Positions 47,879 to 56,261 of a stretch of DNA of 64,000 nt are shown one piece after another. The stretch lies in NCBI GenBank assembly GCA_017305535.1, contig JAFKKN010000008.1, positions 186,001-250,000 on the forward strand, given 5' to 3'. Source of the stretch: Hyphomicrobiales bacterium. GTDB lineage: Bacteria > Pseudomonadota > Alphaproteobacteria > Rhizobiales > Xanthobacteraceae. Numbering within the stretch: position 1 is the stretch's first letter; each line of letters opens with the position of its first letter. The position numbers and the translations under genes were made by a program. The notes below the pieces were generated by a model that saw only the letters and a list, made by a program, of their open reading frames with translations, was not told where the DNA came from and searched no databases.

Positions 47879-49468
47879 TTATTGATCAAGCCACAGGTCG
47901 TACCAGCTCGACGAATCCCAGCGCGGCGTGTTGTGGTGATTCTTGAGCTTCTTGCTGGTGATGCCGAGGAACGGATGTTCGATGGCAAAGATCACCGGCA
48001 GGTCCGTCATCTCCAGCTTCTGGATCTGGTGATAGAGATCCGCCCGCTTGGCGGGATCGAGTTCGGCTGCCGCCGCATCGATCAAACTATCCATCTTATC
48101 GGACTTGTAGCCGAACTGATTGGACCATGCGGTGCCGACCGGCGCACCGGAGCGCAACCAAACCGTGGTGGAGACGGCCGGGTCGGCGCGGAACTGATGC
48201 CAGCCGTTGGCGGTGTCGAAGTCATGGTCACGGTAGACGCCGTTCAGGAATCCCGGCGCGTCGTTGGTAACCAGCTCGACATTGATGCCGATCTTCTTGA
48301 GGGCCTGCGCGTAGTACTCGCCCCACAGCTGGGTGTACTCGCCCCACGGCGCCGGACGATGCTTGAGCTTGAAGCGGACGCCGTTGGCATCCGGCTTGTA
48401 GCCGGCTTCGTCGAGCAGCGCCTTCGCCTTGTCGAGATCATAGGCGTAGGTCGTCACGTCGTCGGTATAGTTGGCACCGGCCGCACTGGGGATCGGGCCG
48501 CGGCCGGGCTTGCCATAACCACGCATGATCGTCTTCAGCGCGAAGTCGATATCGAGCGCATGATAGATCGCCTGACGAACGCGAATATCCGCGAGGATCG
48601 GGTTGCGAAGATTGAATTCGACCGTGGAGTGGGCGACGTTGTTCTCGAACCCCTTCGGTCCCACGTCGAAACGCGGATCCTTGCCCAGGCGGACCATGTC
48701 TTCCATGGAAATGCCGTTGAAGCCGGACTCGTGGATTTCGCCGGCTTCCAGCGCCGCTGCCGCTGCCGCCTTGTCCGGAATGAAACGCCAGATCACGCGA
48801 TCGAGGTACGGATATTGTTTGCCGCGCCAGTAGTCCTTGTTGCGCTCGGCGATGAGGTACTCGCCGCGCTTGTATTCCACGAACTTGAATGGACCCGTGC
48901 CAACCGGCTTCTGGTTGTAGGGGTTCTTGAGGATGTCGGTGCCTTCATAGAGATGCTTCGGCACCGGATGGCCGAGATCCGGCATCGCCGCCACGAGAAG
49001 CTCGAGCGGCATCGGCTTCGAATACTTGAAGACCGCGGTATGCGGATTGGGGCAATCCACCGCTTCGAGATTCGCTTGCAGCGTGGTGGAATAATTCAGC
49101 AGCTTCTTCCACAGGTTCATCGCCGAGAAGGCGACGTCATCGCAGGTGAACGGCTTGCCGTCGTGCCAGTTCACGCCTTCACGCAATTTGAAGGTAATCG
49201 CTTTGCCGTCCGCCGAGGACGACCACTCGGTGGCGAGGACACCGACGTAACCGTCGTAGCTCTTGTCGATCAACGGCTCCATGAACTTGCCGCTGATCTG
49301 ATAGACGCCGGTCGACGCCCGAAGCGCGGGGTTCAACACACCCTGCTCTGAAACCATGTGAATGACCGCGGTTCCACCGCGCTTGACATCTTCGGCCTGT
49401 GCCGCCGCCGCGACCATGCACAGCGCACCTCCCAGCAGCAGAAGCCGCCCCCTCATCCCTCGCATCAT
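47879..49468 (-). CDS. Family 5 (peptide/opine-type) ABC substrate-binding protein
   Basis: A 529-residue periplasmic protein. A Sec signal (RGRLLLLGGALCMVAAAAQA) ends at residue 25. The mature part has the SBP family 5 features LREGVNWHDGKPFTCDDVAFS, KPVGTGPFKFVEYKRGE and VRQAIYHALDIDFALKTI. Size is usual. GGAGAGGT precedes the two adjacent ATGs at 49468 and 49465. First gene of the nine-gene operon with the Dpp-like importer and the putative cysteine-derivative catabolic enzymes. Family 5 proteins bind short peptides, nickel, opines and other small molecules, so the ligand may well not be a peptide. Confidence 0.92.
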   Translation of the reverse strand: MMRGMRGRLLLLGGALCMVAAAAQAEDVKRGGTAVIHMVSEQGVLNPALRASTGVYQISGKFMEPLIDKSYDGYVGVLATEWSSSADGKAITFKLREGVNWHDGKPFTCDDVAFSAMNLWKKLLNYSTTLQANLEAVDCPNPHTAVFKYSKPMPLELLVAAMPDLGHPVPKHLYEGTDILKNPYNQKPVGTGPFKFVEYKRGEYLIAERNKDYWRGKQYPYLDRVIWRFIPDKAAAAAALEAGEIHESGFNGISMEDMVRLGKDPRFDVGPKGFENNVAHSTVEFNLRNPILADIRVRQAIYHALDIDFALKTIMRGYGKPGRGPIPSAAGANYTDDVTTYAYDLDKAKALLDEAGYKPDANGVRFKLKHRPAPWGEYTQLWGEYYAQALKKIGINVELVTNDAPGFLNGVYRDHDFDTANGWHQFRADPAVSTTVWLRSGAPVGTAWSNQFGYKSDKMDSLIDAAAAELDPAKRADLYHQIQKLEMTDLPVIFAIEHPFLGITSKKLKNHHNTPRWDSSSWYDLWLDQ

Positions 49469-49644
49469 ACCTCTCCTGACTTGAAAAACTCCGCAAGCTG
49501 CACTTGCTGCGCTGCGGTATACGACAATGCTCCGCCACCTGTCATAAAATGTCAATTAAAACTACAAAATCAGATTATTATCGCGTTTTCAATCCACCAT
49601 TTGCGCTATTTACTAGATATGATATATCGTCAAATCGACATTCC

Positions 49645-49661
49645 GTAGTTAAATTAACTAC
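49645..49661. promoter_or_regulatory. Lrp-type operator palindrome in a divergent promoter
   Basis: GTAGTTAA-A-TTAACTAC is a perfect 17-bp palindrome. Its central 15 bases match the E. coli Lrp consensus (YAGHAWATTWTDCTR) at 12 of 15 positions by my count. It lies 43 bases before the VOC start and 177 before the divergent binding-protein gene. The whole gap 49469-49704 is strikingly AT-rich, with a second small palindrome GATATATC around 49621. The likely binder is the DecR-like protein encoded at 50568. Confidence 0.65.
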
Positions 49662-49704
49662 ATCACAGAAGCAAACCCTTCGTCCCCTCGTTGAGAAGTA
49701 TCAC

Positions 49705-50571
49705 ATGACCCATCCCGTCAAAGGCATCGACCACATCGTTCTCCTGGTTTCCGACCTCGATACTTCAGCCAAACACTTCGCAGCTCTCGGCTTCACGTTG
49801 TCACCGCGCGGCACGCACAGCCCGCATATGGGCAGCGCGAATTACACGATCATCTTGCAGGACGACTATTTCGAATTGCTCGGCATGATCGCGGAAACGC
49901 CCCGCAACGCCAGCAAGCGGGAAGCACTGGCCAAGAACGGCGAGGGCATGTCGTCGATCGCCTGCCGCATCGGCGACGCGGACGCCACGCGCGCCTCGCT
50001 GGCTGAATTGGGAATTGCGACGAGCGACGTGATGGATTTCTCGCGCCCGCTGCCCCTGCCCGATGGCAGCACCGGCACCGCGGCATTCGCCGTCACAACC
50101 TTCGAACCGCGTGAAGTGCCCCGGGGCGAAATGTTCATGTGCCAGCACAAAACCCGGGACATGGTGTGGCGACCCGAACTGATGACCCACGCCAACGGCG
50201 CGATCGCGCTGGCGGGGATCGTCGTCGCGGCCACTTCACCGGAAGAGATGGCCCGCGGTTTTGCCCGTCTCTTCGCGGCGGGCCGCGTCCAGGGCGCGGA
50301 CAACACATTCTCGGTGACGACCGGTGAAAAGTCGGCATCGATCATATGCATGACGCCCGCGGCCATCACCGAATACTACGCCGGGATGGATGCCGAAAAG
50401 ATCCTGCGCGGAGCCTTCGCCGCGCTTCAGATCGCGGTCGACGACATCGCGAAGACGCAAGCCCACCTGCAATCGAAATCGATCGGCTTCATCAAGGGCC
50501 GCGGCGGGAAAAGCGTTTTCGTCTCCCCCGACGACGCCGGCGGCACGCTCATGGAGTTCATCCAGAGATGA
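49705..50571 (+). CDS. VOC (glyoxalase-like) superfamily protein
   Basis: A 288-residue protein of the vicinal-oxygen-chelate type. It begins KGIDHIVLLVSDLDTSAKHF, and FTLSPRGTHSPHMGSANYTI is the first beta-alpha-beta-beta-beta unit with a metal-ligand-like His. A second such unit starts around residue 165 (GAIALAGIVVAATSPEEMAR) and ends GGTLMEFIQR with a Glu in the usual metal position. It resembles the Glyoxalase_3 group. The reaction is unknown. The open frame begins at 49504, but the AT-rich promoter lies in that part, so the ATG at 49705 is used. It is coupled by ATGA to the downstream regulator. Confidence 0.85.
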   Translation: MTHPVKGIDHIVLLVSDLDTSAKHFAALGFTLSPRGTHSPHMGSANYTIILQDDYFELLGMIAETPRNASKREALAKNGEGMSSIACRIGDADATRASLAELGIATSDVMDFSRPLPLPDGSTGTAAFAVTTFEPREVPRGEMFMCQHKTRDMVWRPELMTHANGAIALAGIVVAATSPEEMARGFARLFAAGRVQGADNTFSVTTGEKSASIICMTPAAITEYYAGMDAEKILRGAFAALQIAVDDIAKTQAHLQSKSIGFIKGRGGKSVFVSPDDAGGTLMEFIQR

Positions 50572-51038
50572 CCACAAGCTTCGACGAGATCGACCGGAAG
50601 ATTCTCGATCTCCTCCAACAGCGCGATCGCCCTGTCGGCGAGATCGCGGAGGAAGTCGGGCTTTCGCAAACACCCTGCTGGCGTCGCATCCGTCGAATGG
50701 AGGAGGCCGGCGTCATTCGCGAGCGCGTGACGCTGGTCGATCCCAAGAGAGCCGGCGTACCGATGACGGTCTTCATCTCCGTCACCGCGCCACGCCACGA
50801 AATGGCGTGGCTGGTCAAATTCCGCCAGATGATCGAGAGCATTCCCCAGATCGTCGAGGCCTATCGGTTGACCGGCACGGTGGACTACATCCTCAAAGTG
50901 CTGGTTCCCGACGTCGCTGCTTACGATCAGGTCTACAAGGCCATGATCGAGAAGCTGGAATTTTCGCAGATCAATTCTTCCATTTCGATGGAAGAACTCA
51001 AGTTCACCACGGCGGTACCGACAAACTATCTGCTGTAA
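50568..51038 (+). CDS. Lrp/AsnC-family regulator, DecR/CuyR-like
   Basis: A 156-residue regulator. The N-terminal HTH has FDEIDRKILDLLQQRDRPVG and EEVGLSQTPCWRRIRRME (TPCW at 35-38). The RAM domain has YRLTGTVDYILKVLVPDVAA and ends in SSISMEELKFTTAVP. The TPCW-R motif, the VDP, YDYLL-like and S-ME-KFTT-P pattern match what I recall of E. coli DecR (YbaO), which senses cysteine and activates cysteine desulfidase genes. Its neighbour operon encodes a Cds1-like desulfhydrase, which strengthens the link. It overlaps the VOC gene by 4 bases. Ligand and targets are inferred. Confidence 0.88.
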   Translation: MTTSFDEIDRKILDLLQQRDRPVGEIAEEVGLSQTPCWRRIRRMEEAGVIRERVTLVDPKRAGVPMTVFISVTAPRHEMAWLVKFRQMIESIPQIVEAYRLTGTVDYILKVLVPDVAAYDQVYKAMIEKLEFSQINSSISMEELKFTTAVPTNYLL

Positions 51039-51046
51039 AACATGCA

Positions 51047-51101
51047 GCGGCAACGCCGCGCGGTCGGCCGATCATCCGTCAATACGGAATGACCGGCCGA
51101 C
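51047..51101. terminator. Bidirectional hairpin region between convergent genes
   Basis: gcggc-aac-gccgc (51047-51059) is a small stem. gtcggccg (51063-51070) pairs with cggccgac (51094-51101), and inside it tccgt pairs with acgga around a 4-base loop. It lies 9 bases after the regulator stop and 28 bases before the convergent RidA-family stop, so it can serve both transcripts. Confidence 0.6.
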
Positions 51102-51128
51102 GCCTCAGCTCATCATCGTGCCATCGCT

Positions 51129-51533
51129 TCACGCGTTCGGCAGACCGGCGACCGCCTCGATCTCGACTTTCATGCCGGGAACGGCAAGACGGCTCACCTC
51201 GAACAAGGTCGATGCCGGCTTCGCCGAACCGAAATACCTCTGACGAACCGGATTGATCTTGGCGCGGTCGTTGACGTCGGTGAGCAGCACCGTGACCTTG
51301 AGAATATCGGCGAACGATGCGCCGGCCTGCTTCAGAATCTTGTCGAGCGCGGCGAACACAGCTTCGGCCTGCGCCACGACGTCATCGCCGCCGATCACGT
51401 TGAGATCGGCATCGAGCGGCGCCATGCCGGAGATGAACAGCAGGTTTCCGAACCGCACCGCGTCGCAGTAGTGGCTGATCGGCGGATTGAGGCCAGGAAC
51501 AGAAATCTCTTGGCGCTGGTTGTTCGCGGGCAC
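51129..51533 (-). CDS. RidA-family protein lacking the catalytic arginine
   Basis: A 134-residue Rid-superfamily protein (SHYCDAVRFGNLLFISGMAP, VTVLLTDVNDRAKINPVRQR). At the position of the archetypal RidA Arg it has Ser108 (KPASTLFEVSRLAVPGMKVE), so 2-aminoacrylate deamination in the usual way is unlikely. It belongs to another Rid subgroup, often encoded in catabolic clusters. The GTG start at 51533 directly abuts the stop of the GntR gene, so both are one transcript. A binding or other hydrolytic role is possible. Confidence 0.87.
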   Translation of the reverse strand: MPANNQRQEISVPGLNPPISHYCDAVRFGNLLFISGMAPLDADLNVIGGDDVVAQAEAVFAALDKILKQAGASFADILKVTVLLTDVNDRAKINPVRQRYFGSAKPASTLFEVSRLAVPGMKVEIEAVAGLPNA

Positions 51534-52232
51534 TTACCTTTTCTCCATGTTGAGCGGCGTGGGATCGAGATGACTGAGCGCCGCGCCGCCGGAATGCCGG
51601 CCGCTCAGAATGAAATAGATCACGCCCGAAGCGGCGCTGCGGATGTGGTCGGCGAGCGCGGTTGCCGCCAGGGCGGGATCGCGCTTGCGCAGGATCTGGA
51701 GCAGCGAGGCATGCTCCACGCCCGGCATTTCCGGGATGTGATAGAGATCGATGTACATCATCAGGAACGGTTGGATCGCGGCCTGCGCGCGGCGGATCTC
51801 ATCGAGAAGCCGCGGCATGTTGGCGGCGGCGTAAATCATCTCGTGAAACCTGGCGTGCAATTCCAGCCATAACGGCCGGTCGCGCGTGACGCGATCCATC
51901 CGTTTGAGTTGCGCTTCGAGCGCCTCGAAATTCGAGTCGGTCAGATTCGGCACGGCGCGGGCAACGGCGAGGCATTCCAGCGCGACGCGGATTTCGAACA
52001 GCTCGATGATTTCGTTCGGCGAGCGCGCGGTGACGAACGGACGGCGATTGGCGCCAAACGTCACCAGGCCCTCAAGGTGAAGCTGTAGCAACGCCTCGCG
52101 TACCGGCATTCGGCTGACGCCGATCGCCTTGGCCACCTGCTCGGGCCGGATCTGCACCGACGCGGCGAGCGCACCCGAAAGAATCTGCTCCTTCAGATAG
52201 GCGTAGGCGTTCTGCTGTGCGGTCCCGCTCAT
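51534..52232 (-). CDS. GntR-family (FadR/FCD) transcriptional regulator
   Basis: A 232-residue regulator. The winged helix (AYLKEQILSGALAASVQIRP, KAIGVSRMPVREALLQLHLE) is followed by an all-helical FCD effector domain with the metal-binding pattern of Asp/His residues (LELHARFHEMIYAAA, VEHASLLQILRKRDP, DHIRSA). GGAGGAG precedes the ATG at 52232; the longer frame to 52283 is rejected. It is divergent from the polyamine-type importer operon, whose promoter region contains two GntR-like sites, and it is followed by the atypical Rid gene. Confidence 0.92.
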   Translation of the reverse strand: MSGTAQQNAYAYLKEQILSGALAASVQIRPEQVAKAIGVSRMPVREALLQLHLEGLVTFGANRRPFVTARSPNEIIELFEIRVALECLAVARAVPNLTDSNFEALEAQLKRMDRVTRDRPLWLELHARFHEMIYAAANMPRLLDEIRRAQAAIQPFLMMYIDLYHIPEMPGVEHASLLQILRKRDPALAATALADHIRSAASGVIYFILSGRHSGGAALSHLDPTPLNMEKR

Positions 52233-52257
52233 GCGGCTCCTCCGGCATTTCGTCCCT

Positions 52258-52273
52258 AAAGTGTATCCACTTT
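52258..52273. promoter_or_regulatory. GntR-type operator, proximal site
   Basis: AAAGTG-TATC-CACTTT is a perfect inverted repeat with 6-bp arms. Its core GTGTATCCAC resembles the FadR-subfamily consensus (NGTATACN). It lies 26 bases upstream of the GntR start, so autoregulation is likely. Confidence 0.65.
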
Positions 52274-52357
52274 TTAACGTCAAAATCCATATAAATCAAC
52301 GGTGAAACCTGAAATTTCAATTTCTCGGCAAGAAATATGTTGCGAAACCATCATAAA

Positions 52358-52367
52358 TCGTATCCAG
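52358..52367. promoter_or_regulatory. GntR-type operator, distal site
   Basis: TCGTATCCAG repeats the core of the 52258-52273 operator (GTATCCA shared) about 100 bases away. It lies 36 bases before the binding-protein start. Two sites flanking the divergent promoters would allow looping or dual control. Confidence 0.5.
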
Positions 52368-52402
52368 TTTGGGGACGAAAACAACCAAGGGGAGAGACCA
52401 TT

Positions 52403-53449
52403 GTGACCACGCGGCGTAGCGTTCTGAAAATGCTTGGAGCGGGAGGTGCACTGGCATGGGGCGGTGGCTCGCTGGTTCACGCCCAGGGCAACTCGGTGAC
52501 CATCACCAGCCTCGGTGGCAAATGGGAGCAGTCCATCCGCGAGCACTTCATCCCGCTCTTCAAGAAGCGCACGGGTGCCGAGGTCCGGGTGGTGCTGGGC
52601 GGTCCATCGCAATGGTCGGCGCAAATCGAGGCGCAACCCAACCGTCCGCCGCTGGACGCGGTCGATAACAGCGAATTGCTGGCGATCGCGCTCAAGGACA
52701 AGGGTTTGGTAGTCAAGCTGACATCAGACAAGGTACCCAACCTCGCCAACACCCCCGACCTGTTCCGCAAGCCATTCGATGACTACGGCGCGTCGTACCA
52801 GTATTCGACCTCCGCGCTGTTCCGTAATCGCGACAAAATTCCGCAGGAACCCAAGACATGGCCGGAATTCTTCGAACGCGCCGCCAAGGGCGAATTCGGC
52901 CGCTCCATCACCCTGCCCGATATCTCTTATCCGTGGGCGCCGCACATCATCTGGCACTTCGCCACCGTGCTCGGCGGCAGCGTCGATAATCTCGATCCGG
53001 CGTTCGAGGCGCTCAAGAAGATCAAACCGTACATCGTCAAGTTCTGGTCCACCGCGCTGGAAGTCGAGCGTATGGTGATCTCGAAGGAAGTCGATATCGG
53101 CTATCTGTGGGATGGCCGCATCACCGCGATGATGGGCGACAAGAATCCGGCGCTCGCTTTCAATCGCCCCGGCCCCAACTCACTGGTGACGCTGTCGCCG
53201 GCGCAAGTGGTGAAGGGCGGCAACGAAAAGCTGGCGTTCGAATGGGTGAATACGCTGCTCGATCCCGAACCGCAGCTTCAGTACTATAAGCTGATCAACT
53301 TCACCCCGACCAACAGCAAGGTCATCATTCCCGACAACATGAAGGCCAATATCATGCCGCTCAGCGAGGGCGTCACGCCGCCTTATCCCGAACTGGCGAA
53401 GGTGACCTCGCGCATCGTCGACCGCTGGAATCGCGAGATTCGCGGCTGA
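52403..53449 (+). CDS. ABC substrate-binding protein, PotD-like, Tat-type signal
   Basis: A 348-residue family-8 type binding protein. The N terminus TTRRSVLKMLGAGGALAW is a twin-arginine-like signal, cleaved near VHAQG. The mature protein starts NSVTITSLGGKWEQSIREHF. LDAVDNSELLAIALKDKGLV and IGYLWDGRITAMMGDKNPAL are typical of spermidine/putrescine-like or Fe3+-like binding proteins. The GTG at 52403 after AAGGGGAGAG is preferred to an upstream in-frame ATG (52337) that would lie in the operator region. The ligand is unknown. Confidence 0.88.
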   Translation: MTTRRSVLKMLGAGGALAWGGGSLVHAQGNSVTITSLGGKWEQSIREHFIPLFKKRTGAEVRVVLGGPSQWSAQIEAQPNRPPLDAVDNSELLAIALKDKGLVVKLTSDKVPNLANTPDLFRKPFDDYGASYQYSTSALFRNRDKIPQEPKTWPEFFERAAKGEFGRSITLPDISYPWAPHIIWHFATVLGGSVDNLDPAFEALKKIKPYIVKFWSTALEVERMVISKEVDIGYLWDGRITAMMGDKNPALAFNRPGPNSLVTLSPAQVVKGGNEKLAFEWVNTLLDPEPQLQYYKLINFTPTNSKVIIPDNMKANIMPLSEGVTPPYPELAKVTSRIVDRWNREIRG

Positions 53450-53471
53450 TCACCATCGAGCGGGGCAGGAC

Positions 53472-54332
53472 GTGACACGATCATCGACCGATCTCGGGCA
53501 ACTGGCGCGTATCGTCTTGCTGTTGCCCGCTACGATCATCGTGGTGGTCGGCTATGTGCTGCCCAGCCTTGTTCTCCTGGCGTTGAGCTTCGGCATCATA
53601 CCCGGCAAGTGGCTGCTGTCCGAAGCGACGACCAGCCACTATATGCGCCTGCTCGGCGACATCTATTATCTGCGCGTCGTCGGCTACACGCTGTTTCTTG
53701 GAATCGTCGTCTCGGTGCTGACGGCGATTCTCGCGTTTCCCGTCGGCTATTATCTGGCGCGCTCGCGCAGCCGGCTCACCAGCCTGTACGCCGTGCTGAC
53801 CTTCACGCCGCTGGCTGTCGGCATGAACATGGTCACGCTGGGCTGGATGATCATTCTCGGCAAGACCGGTTTCATCAACGCGCTGCTGTTACAGACTGGC
53901 GCCATCAACGATCCGCTCCAGCTGCTCTACGGCTGGGGCGCGGTTATCGTCGCCATGGTGCATGTGGTGTTCACCTTCATGGTGCTGCCGATCGAGGCCG
54001 TGGTGCGACAGATCGATCCGTCGCTGGAGAAAGCCGCACGCATTCTCGGCGCCGGGCCCATCCGAACCTTCGTCGAGGTGGTGTTGCCGCTCAGCCTGCC
54101 CGGCATCGCGGCCGGCTTCCTGATCGTATTCCTCCAGGTGTGTGGCGCCTTCGTGCTGCCGCTCCTGCTCGGTGGGCAAGGTTTCACCCTGATGCCGATC
54201 GCGATCTGGGAGCAGATCACCGTATCCTTCGACAAATCATTCGCCGCGACGCTCTCCGTCGCGCTGATCCTCATTTCGATCGTAGTGATGCTGCTGCAAA
54301 TGCGCATCATGCGCGAAAAGTCGCTCGTCTGA
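53472..54332 (+). CDS. ABC transporter permease, PotB type
   Basis: A 286-residue permease with six helices (IVLLLPATIIVVVGYVLPSL at the N terminus). The EAA loop is DPSLEKAARILGAGPIRTFV, and VCGAFVLPLLLGGQGFTLMP near the end is typical of PotB-like proteins. The start is a GTG at 53472. Its stop overlaps the next ATG by one base (TGATG), so translation is coupled. Confidence 0.92.
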   Translation: MTRSSTDLGQLARIVLLLPATIIVVVGYVLPSLVLLALSFGIIPGKWLLSEATTSHYMRLLGDIYYLRVVGYTLFLGIVVSVLTAILAFPVGYYLARSRSRLTSLYAVLTFTPLAVGMNMVTLGWMIILGKTGFINALLLQTGAINDPLQLLYGWGAVIVAMVHVVFTFMVLPIEAVVRQIDPSLEKAARILGAGPIRTFVEVVLPLSLPGIAAGFLIVFLQVCGAFVLPLLLGGQGFTLMPIAIWEQITVSFDKSFAATLSVALILISIVVMLLQMRIMREKSLV

Positions 54333-55105
54333 TGTCGCTCCGTTATCTCAGCATCTATTCGGCGATTCTGGGAATCGTCTTCGTCTTCCCGCTGCTGATC
54401 GTGGTGGCGGTGTCGCTCGACCCCGGCGATTACATCCGCTTTCCGGTGAGTGGCTACAGTCCTCGCTGGTACATCGAGATGTGGTCGAACCAGACCATTC
54501 TGCTGGCGCTAAAGAACAGCCTGATCGTCGGGGTGACGTCGAGCCTGATCGGCGCGCTGGTCGCGGTTCCCGCCGCGCTGGTGATCGCCCGCGGCGGGCG
54601 CTTCATGGAGAGCGTCGTTTACCCGTTCTTCCTCTCTTCGTTCACGATCCCATGGCTGGTGTACGGGCTGGCGCTGCTGTTTTTCTGGGGCGCTGCCGGC
54701 CTCGACCTGTCACTCACCACGTTGATCGTCGGCCATACGGTAATAGCCATTCCTTACATCCTGCGGGTGACGCTCGCGGTGCTGCGCGGGATGCCGCCGA
54801 ATCTGGTACGCGCCGCGCGAATCTGCGGGGCCTCGCCCTGGCAAGCATTCTTTTCGGTGACGCTGCCTTACATCCGCTCCGGCCTCGTCGCCGGTATTTC
54901 CTTCGCCTTCGTGGTGTCCTTCACCAACATTCCAGTATCGCTGTTCATCACCACCGCCGATAACATCACCCTGCCGATCGCCATCTTCAATTACATGGTC
55001 AACAACTTCGAGCCCATGGTGGCCGCGATCTCCGTGGTTCAGGTGGCCATGATCGGCATCATTCTGTTGGCCGCCCGCAAGGTCGGGCGCGTCGAAAGGT
55101 CCTAG
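54332..55105 (+). CDS. ABC transporter permease, PotC type
   Basis: A 257-residue permease. It begins with a helix (AILGIVFVFPLLIVVAVSL) and has the PotC segment FPVSGYSPRWYIEMW. The EAA loop is NLVRAARICGASPWQAFFSV, and SFTNIPVSLFITTADNITLP is typical of the PotC group. It follows the PotB-like gene with a one-base overlap and precedes the ATPase gene by one base. Confidence 0.92.
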   Translation: MSLRYLSIYSAILGIVFVFPLLIVVAVSLDPGDYIRFPVSGYSPRWYIEMWSNQTILLALKNSLIVGVTSSLIGALVAVPAALVIARGGRFMESVVYPFFLSSFTIPWLVYGLALLFFWGAAGLDLSLTTLIVGHTVIAIPYILRVTLAVLRGMPPNLVRAARICGASPWQAFFSVTLPYIRSGLVAGISFAFVVSFTNIPVSLFITTADNITLPIAIFNYMVNNFEPMVAAISVVQVAMIGIILLAARKVGRVERS

Positions 55106-55106
55106 G

Positions 55107-56180
55107 ATGTCTGAGCGTTTCGATCTGGAGCTTCGCACCGTCGAGAAGCAGTTCGGCGATCAGACCGTGGTGCGCGGCGTGTCGTTCGCCTTGGAGAAAG
55201 GCGAATTCCTCTCCCTGCTCGGTCCCAGCGGCTGCGGCAAGACCACGACGCTGTCGATGATCGCCGGATTCGAGGCCCCGTCCGGCGGCGAAATTCTGAT
55301 CCGCGGCCGCCGCATCGATGCGCTGCCACCGGAAAAGCGCGACATCGGCATGGTGTTCCAGAATTACGCGCTGTTTCCGCATCTCACCGTCGCCGACAAT
55401 ATCGGCTTCGGACTGCGGATGCGCGGCGTGCGCAAAGCAGAAGCACGAACCGAGGTCGAAAGCAGCGCGCGGCTGGTCAAGGTCAATCACCTGCTCGACC
55501 GCTATCCGCGCCAGCTTTCCGGCGGCCAGCAGCAACGTGTTGCACTTGCACGCGCGCTGGTCACCAAGCCGGCGCTGGTGCTGCTGGACGAGCCATTCGG
55601 CGCGCTCGACCGCCTGCTGCGCGAGGAGTTGCAGATCGAAATCCGATCGCTATTGCGCCGGCTGAACATCACCACGGTGTTTGTGACCCACGATCAGGAC
55701 GAAGCGCTGTCGATGTCCGACCGTGTCGCCGTGATGTTCGATGGACGTATCGAGCAGATATCGACGCCACAGCAACTCTACTTGAGTCCGGCCACCCGCA
55801 ACGTCGCCGGCTTTATCGGTAAAGGAACATTCCTGCGCGGGAACATTACGGCGAACGGCGTGTTCGAAACCAGGCTCGGCGCATTCAAGCTGGCGTCGGC
55901 CGCGGCCGCTCGGAAGGCGGTCGTCGGCGATTACTTTCTGCGCCCGGAATCGGTGTTCGTGACTGCTCGCGTCGGTCAGTACCCCAACGAGATCAATGCT
56001 GAAGTGGCCGCCATGACCTTTCTTGGCGATCGCCAAACGCTCATCGCCGATGCCCCCGACGGCACGCGGTTCTTTGTTCAGGTGCGCCACGACTCGCCAG
56101 CACTAGCGATCGGCTCGAAGGTCCGCCTGGGCTGGGGCAGCGAAAGCGCGACCGTCTATCAATCAGCGTCCTCCGCGTGA
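55107..56180 (+). CDS. ABC transporter ATPase, PotA type
   Basis: A 357-residue ATPase. It has Walker A GPSGCGKTT (39-47), Q-loop FQNYALFPH, signature LSGGQ (137-141), Walker B LVLLDEPFGALD and the H-loop THDQDEALSMSDR, followed by a TOBE domain from about residue 270. PotA/FbpC-like proteins energise polyamine or iron importers. It is the last gene of the four-gene importer and is convergent with the Rieske gene at 56262; the 81-base gap shows no clear terminator. Confidence 0.94.
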   Translation: MSERFDLELRTVEKQFGDQTVVRGVSFALEKGEFLSLLGPSGCGKTTTLSMIAGFEAPSGGEILIRGRRIDALPPEKRDIGMVFQNYALFPHLTVADNIGFGLRMRGVRKAEARTEVESSARLVKVNHLLDRYPRQLSGGQQQRVALARALVTKPALVLLDEPFGALDRLLREELQIEIRSLLRRLNITTVFVTHDQDEALSMSDRVAVMFDGRIEQISTPQQLYLSPATRNVAGFIGKGTFLRGNITANGVFETRLGAFKLASAAAARKAVVGDYFLRPESVFVTARVGQYPNEINAEVAAMTFLGDRQTLIADAPDGTRFFVQVRHDSPALAIGSKVRLGWGSESATVYQSASSA

Positions 56181-56261
56181 TCGGCGGTTCAACACGCCCT
56201 CGATTGAAATTGGAGATTTGCAGGATACAAAGCGGCCGGGCGGGACGATGCCGTCTCCGTT

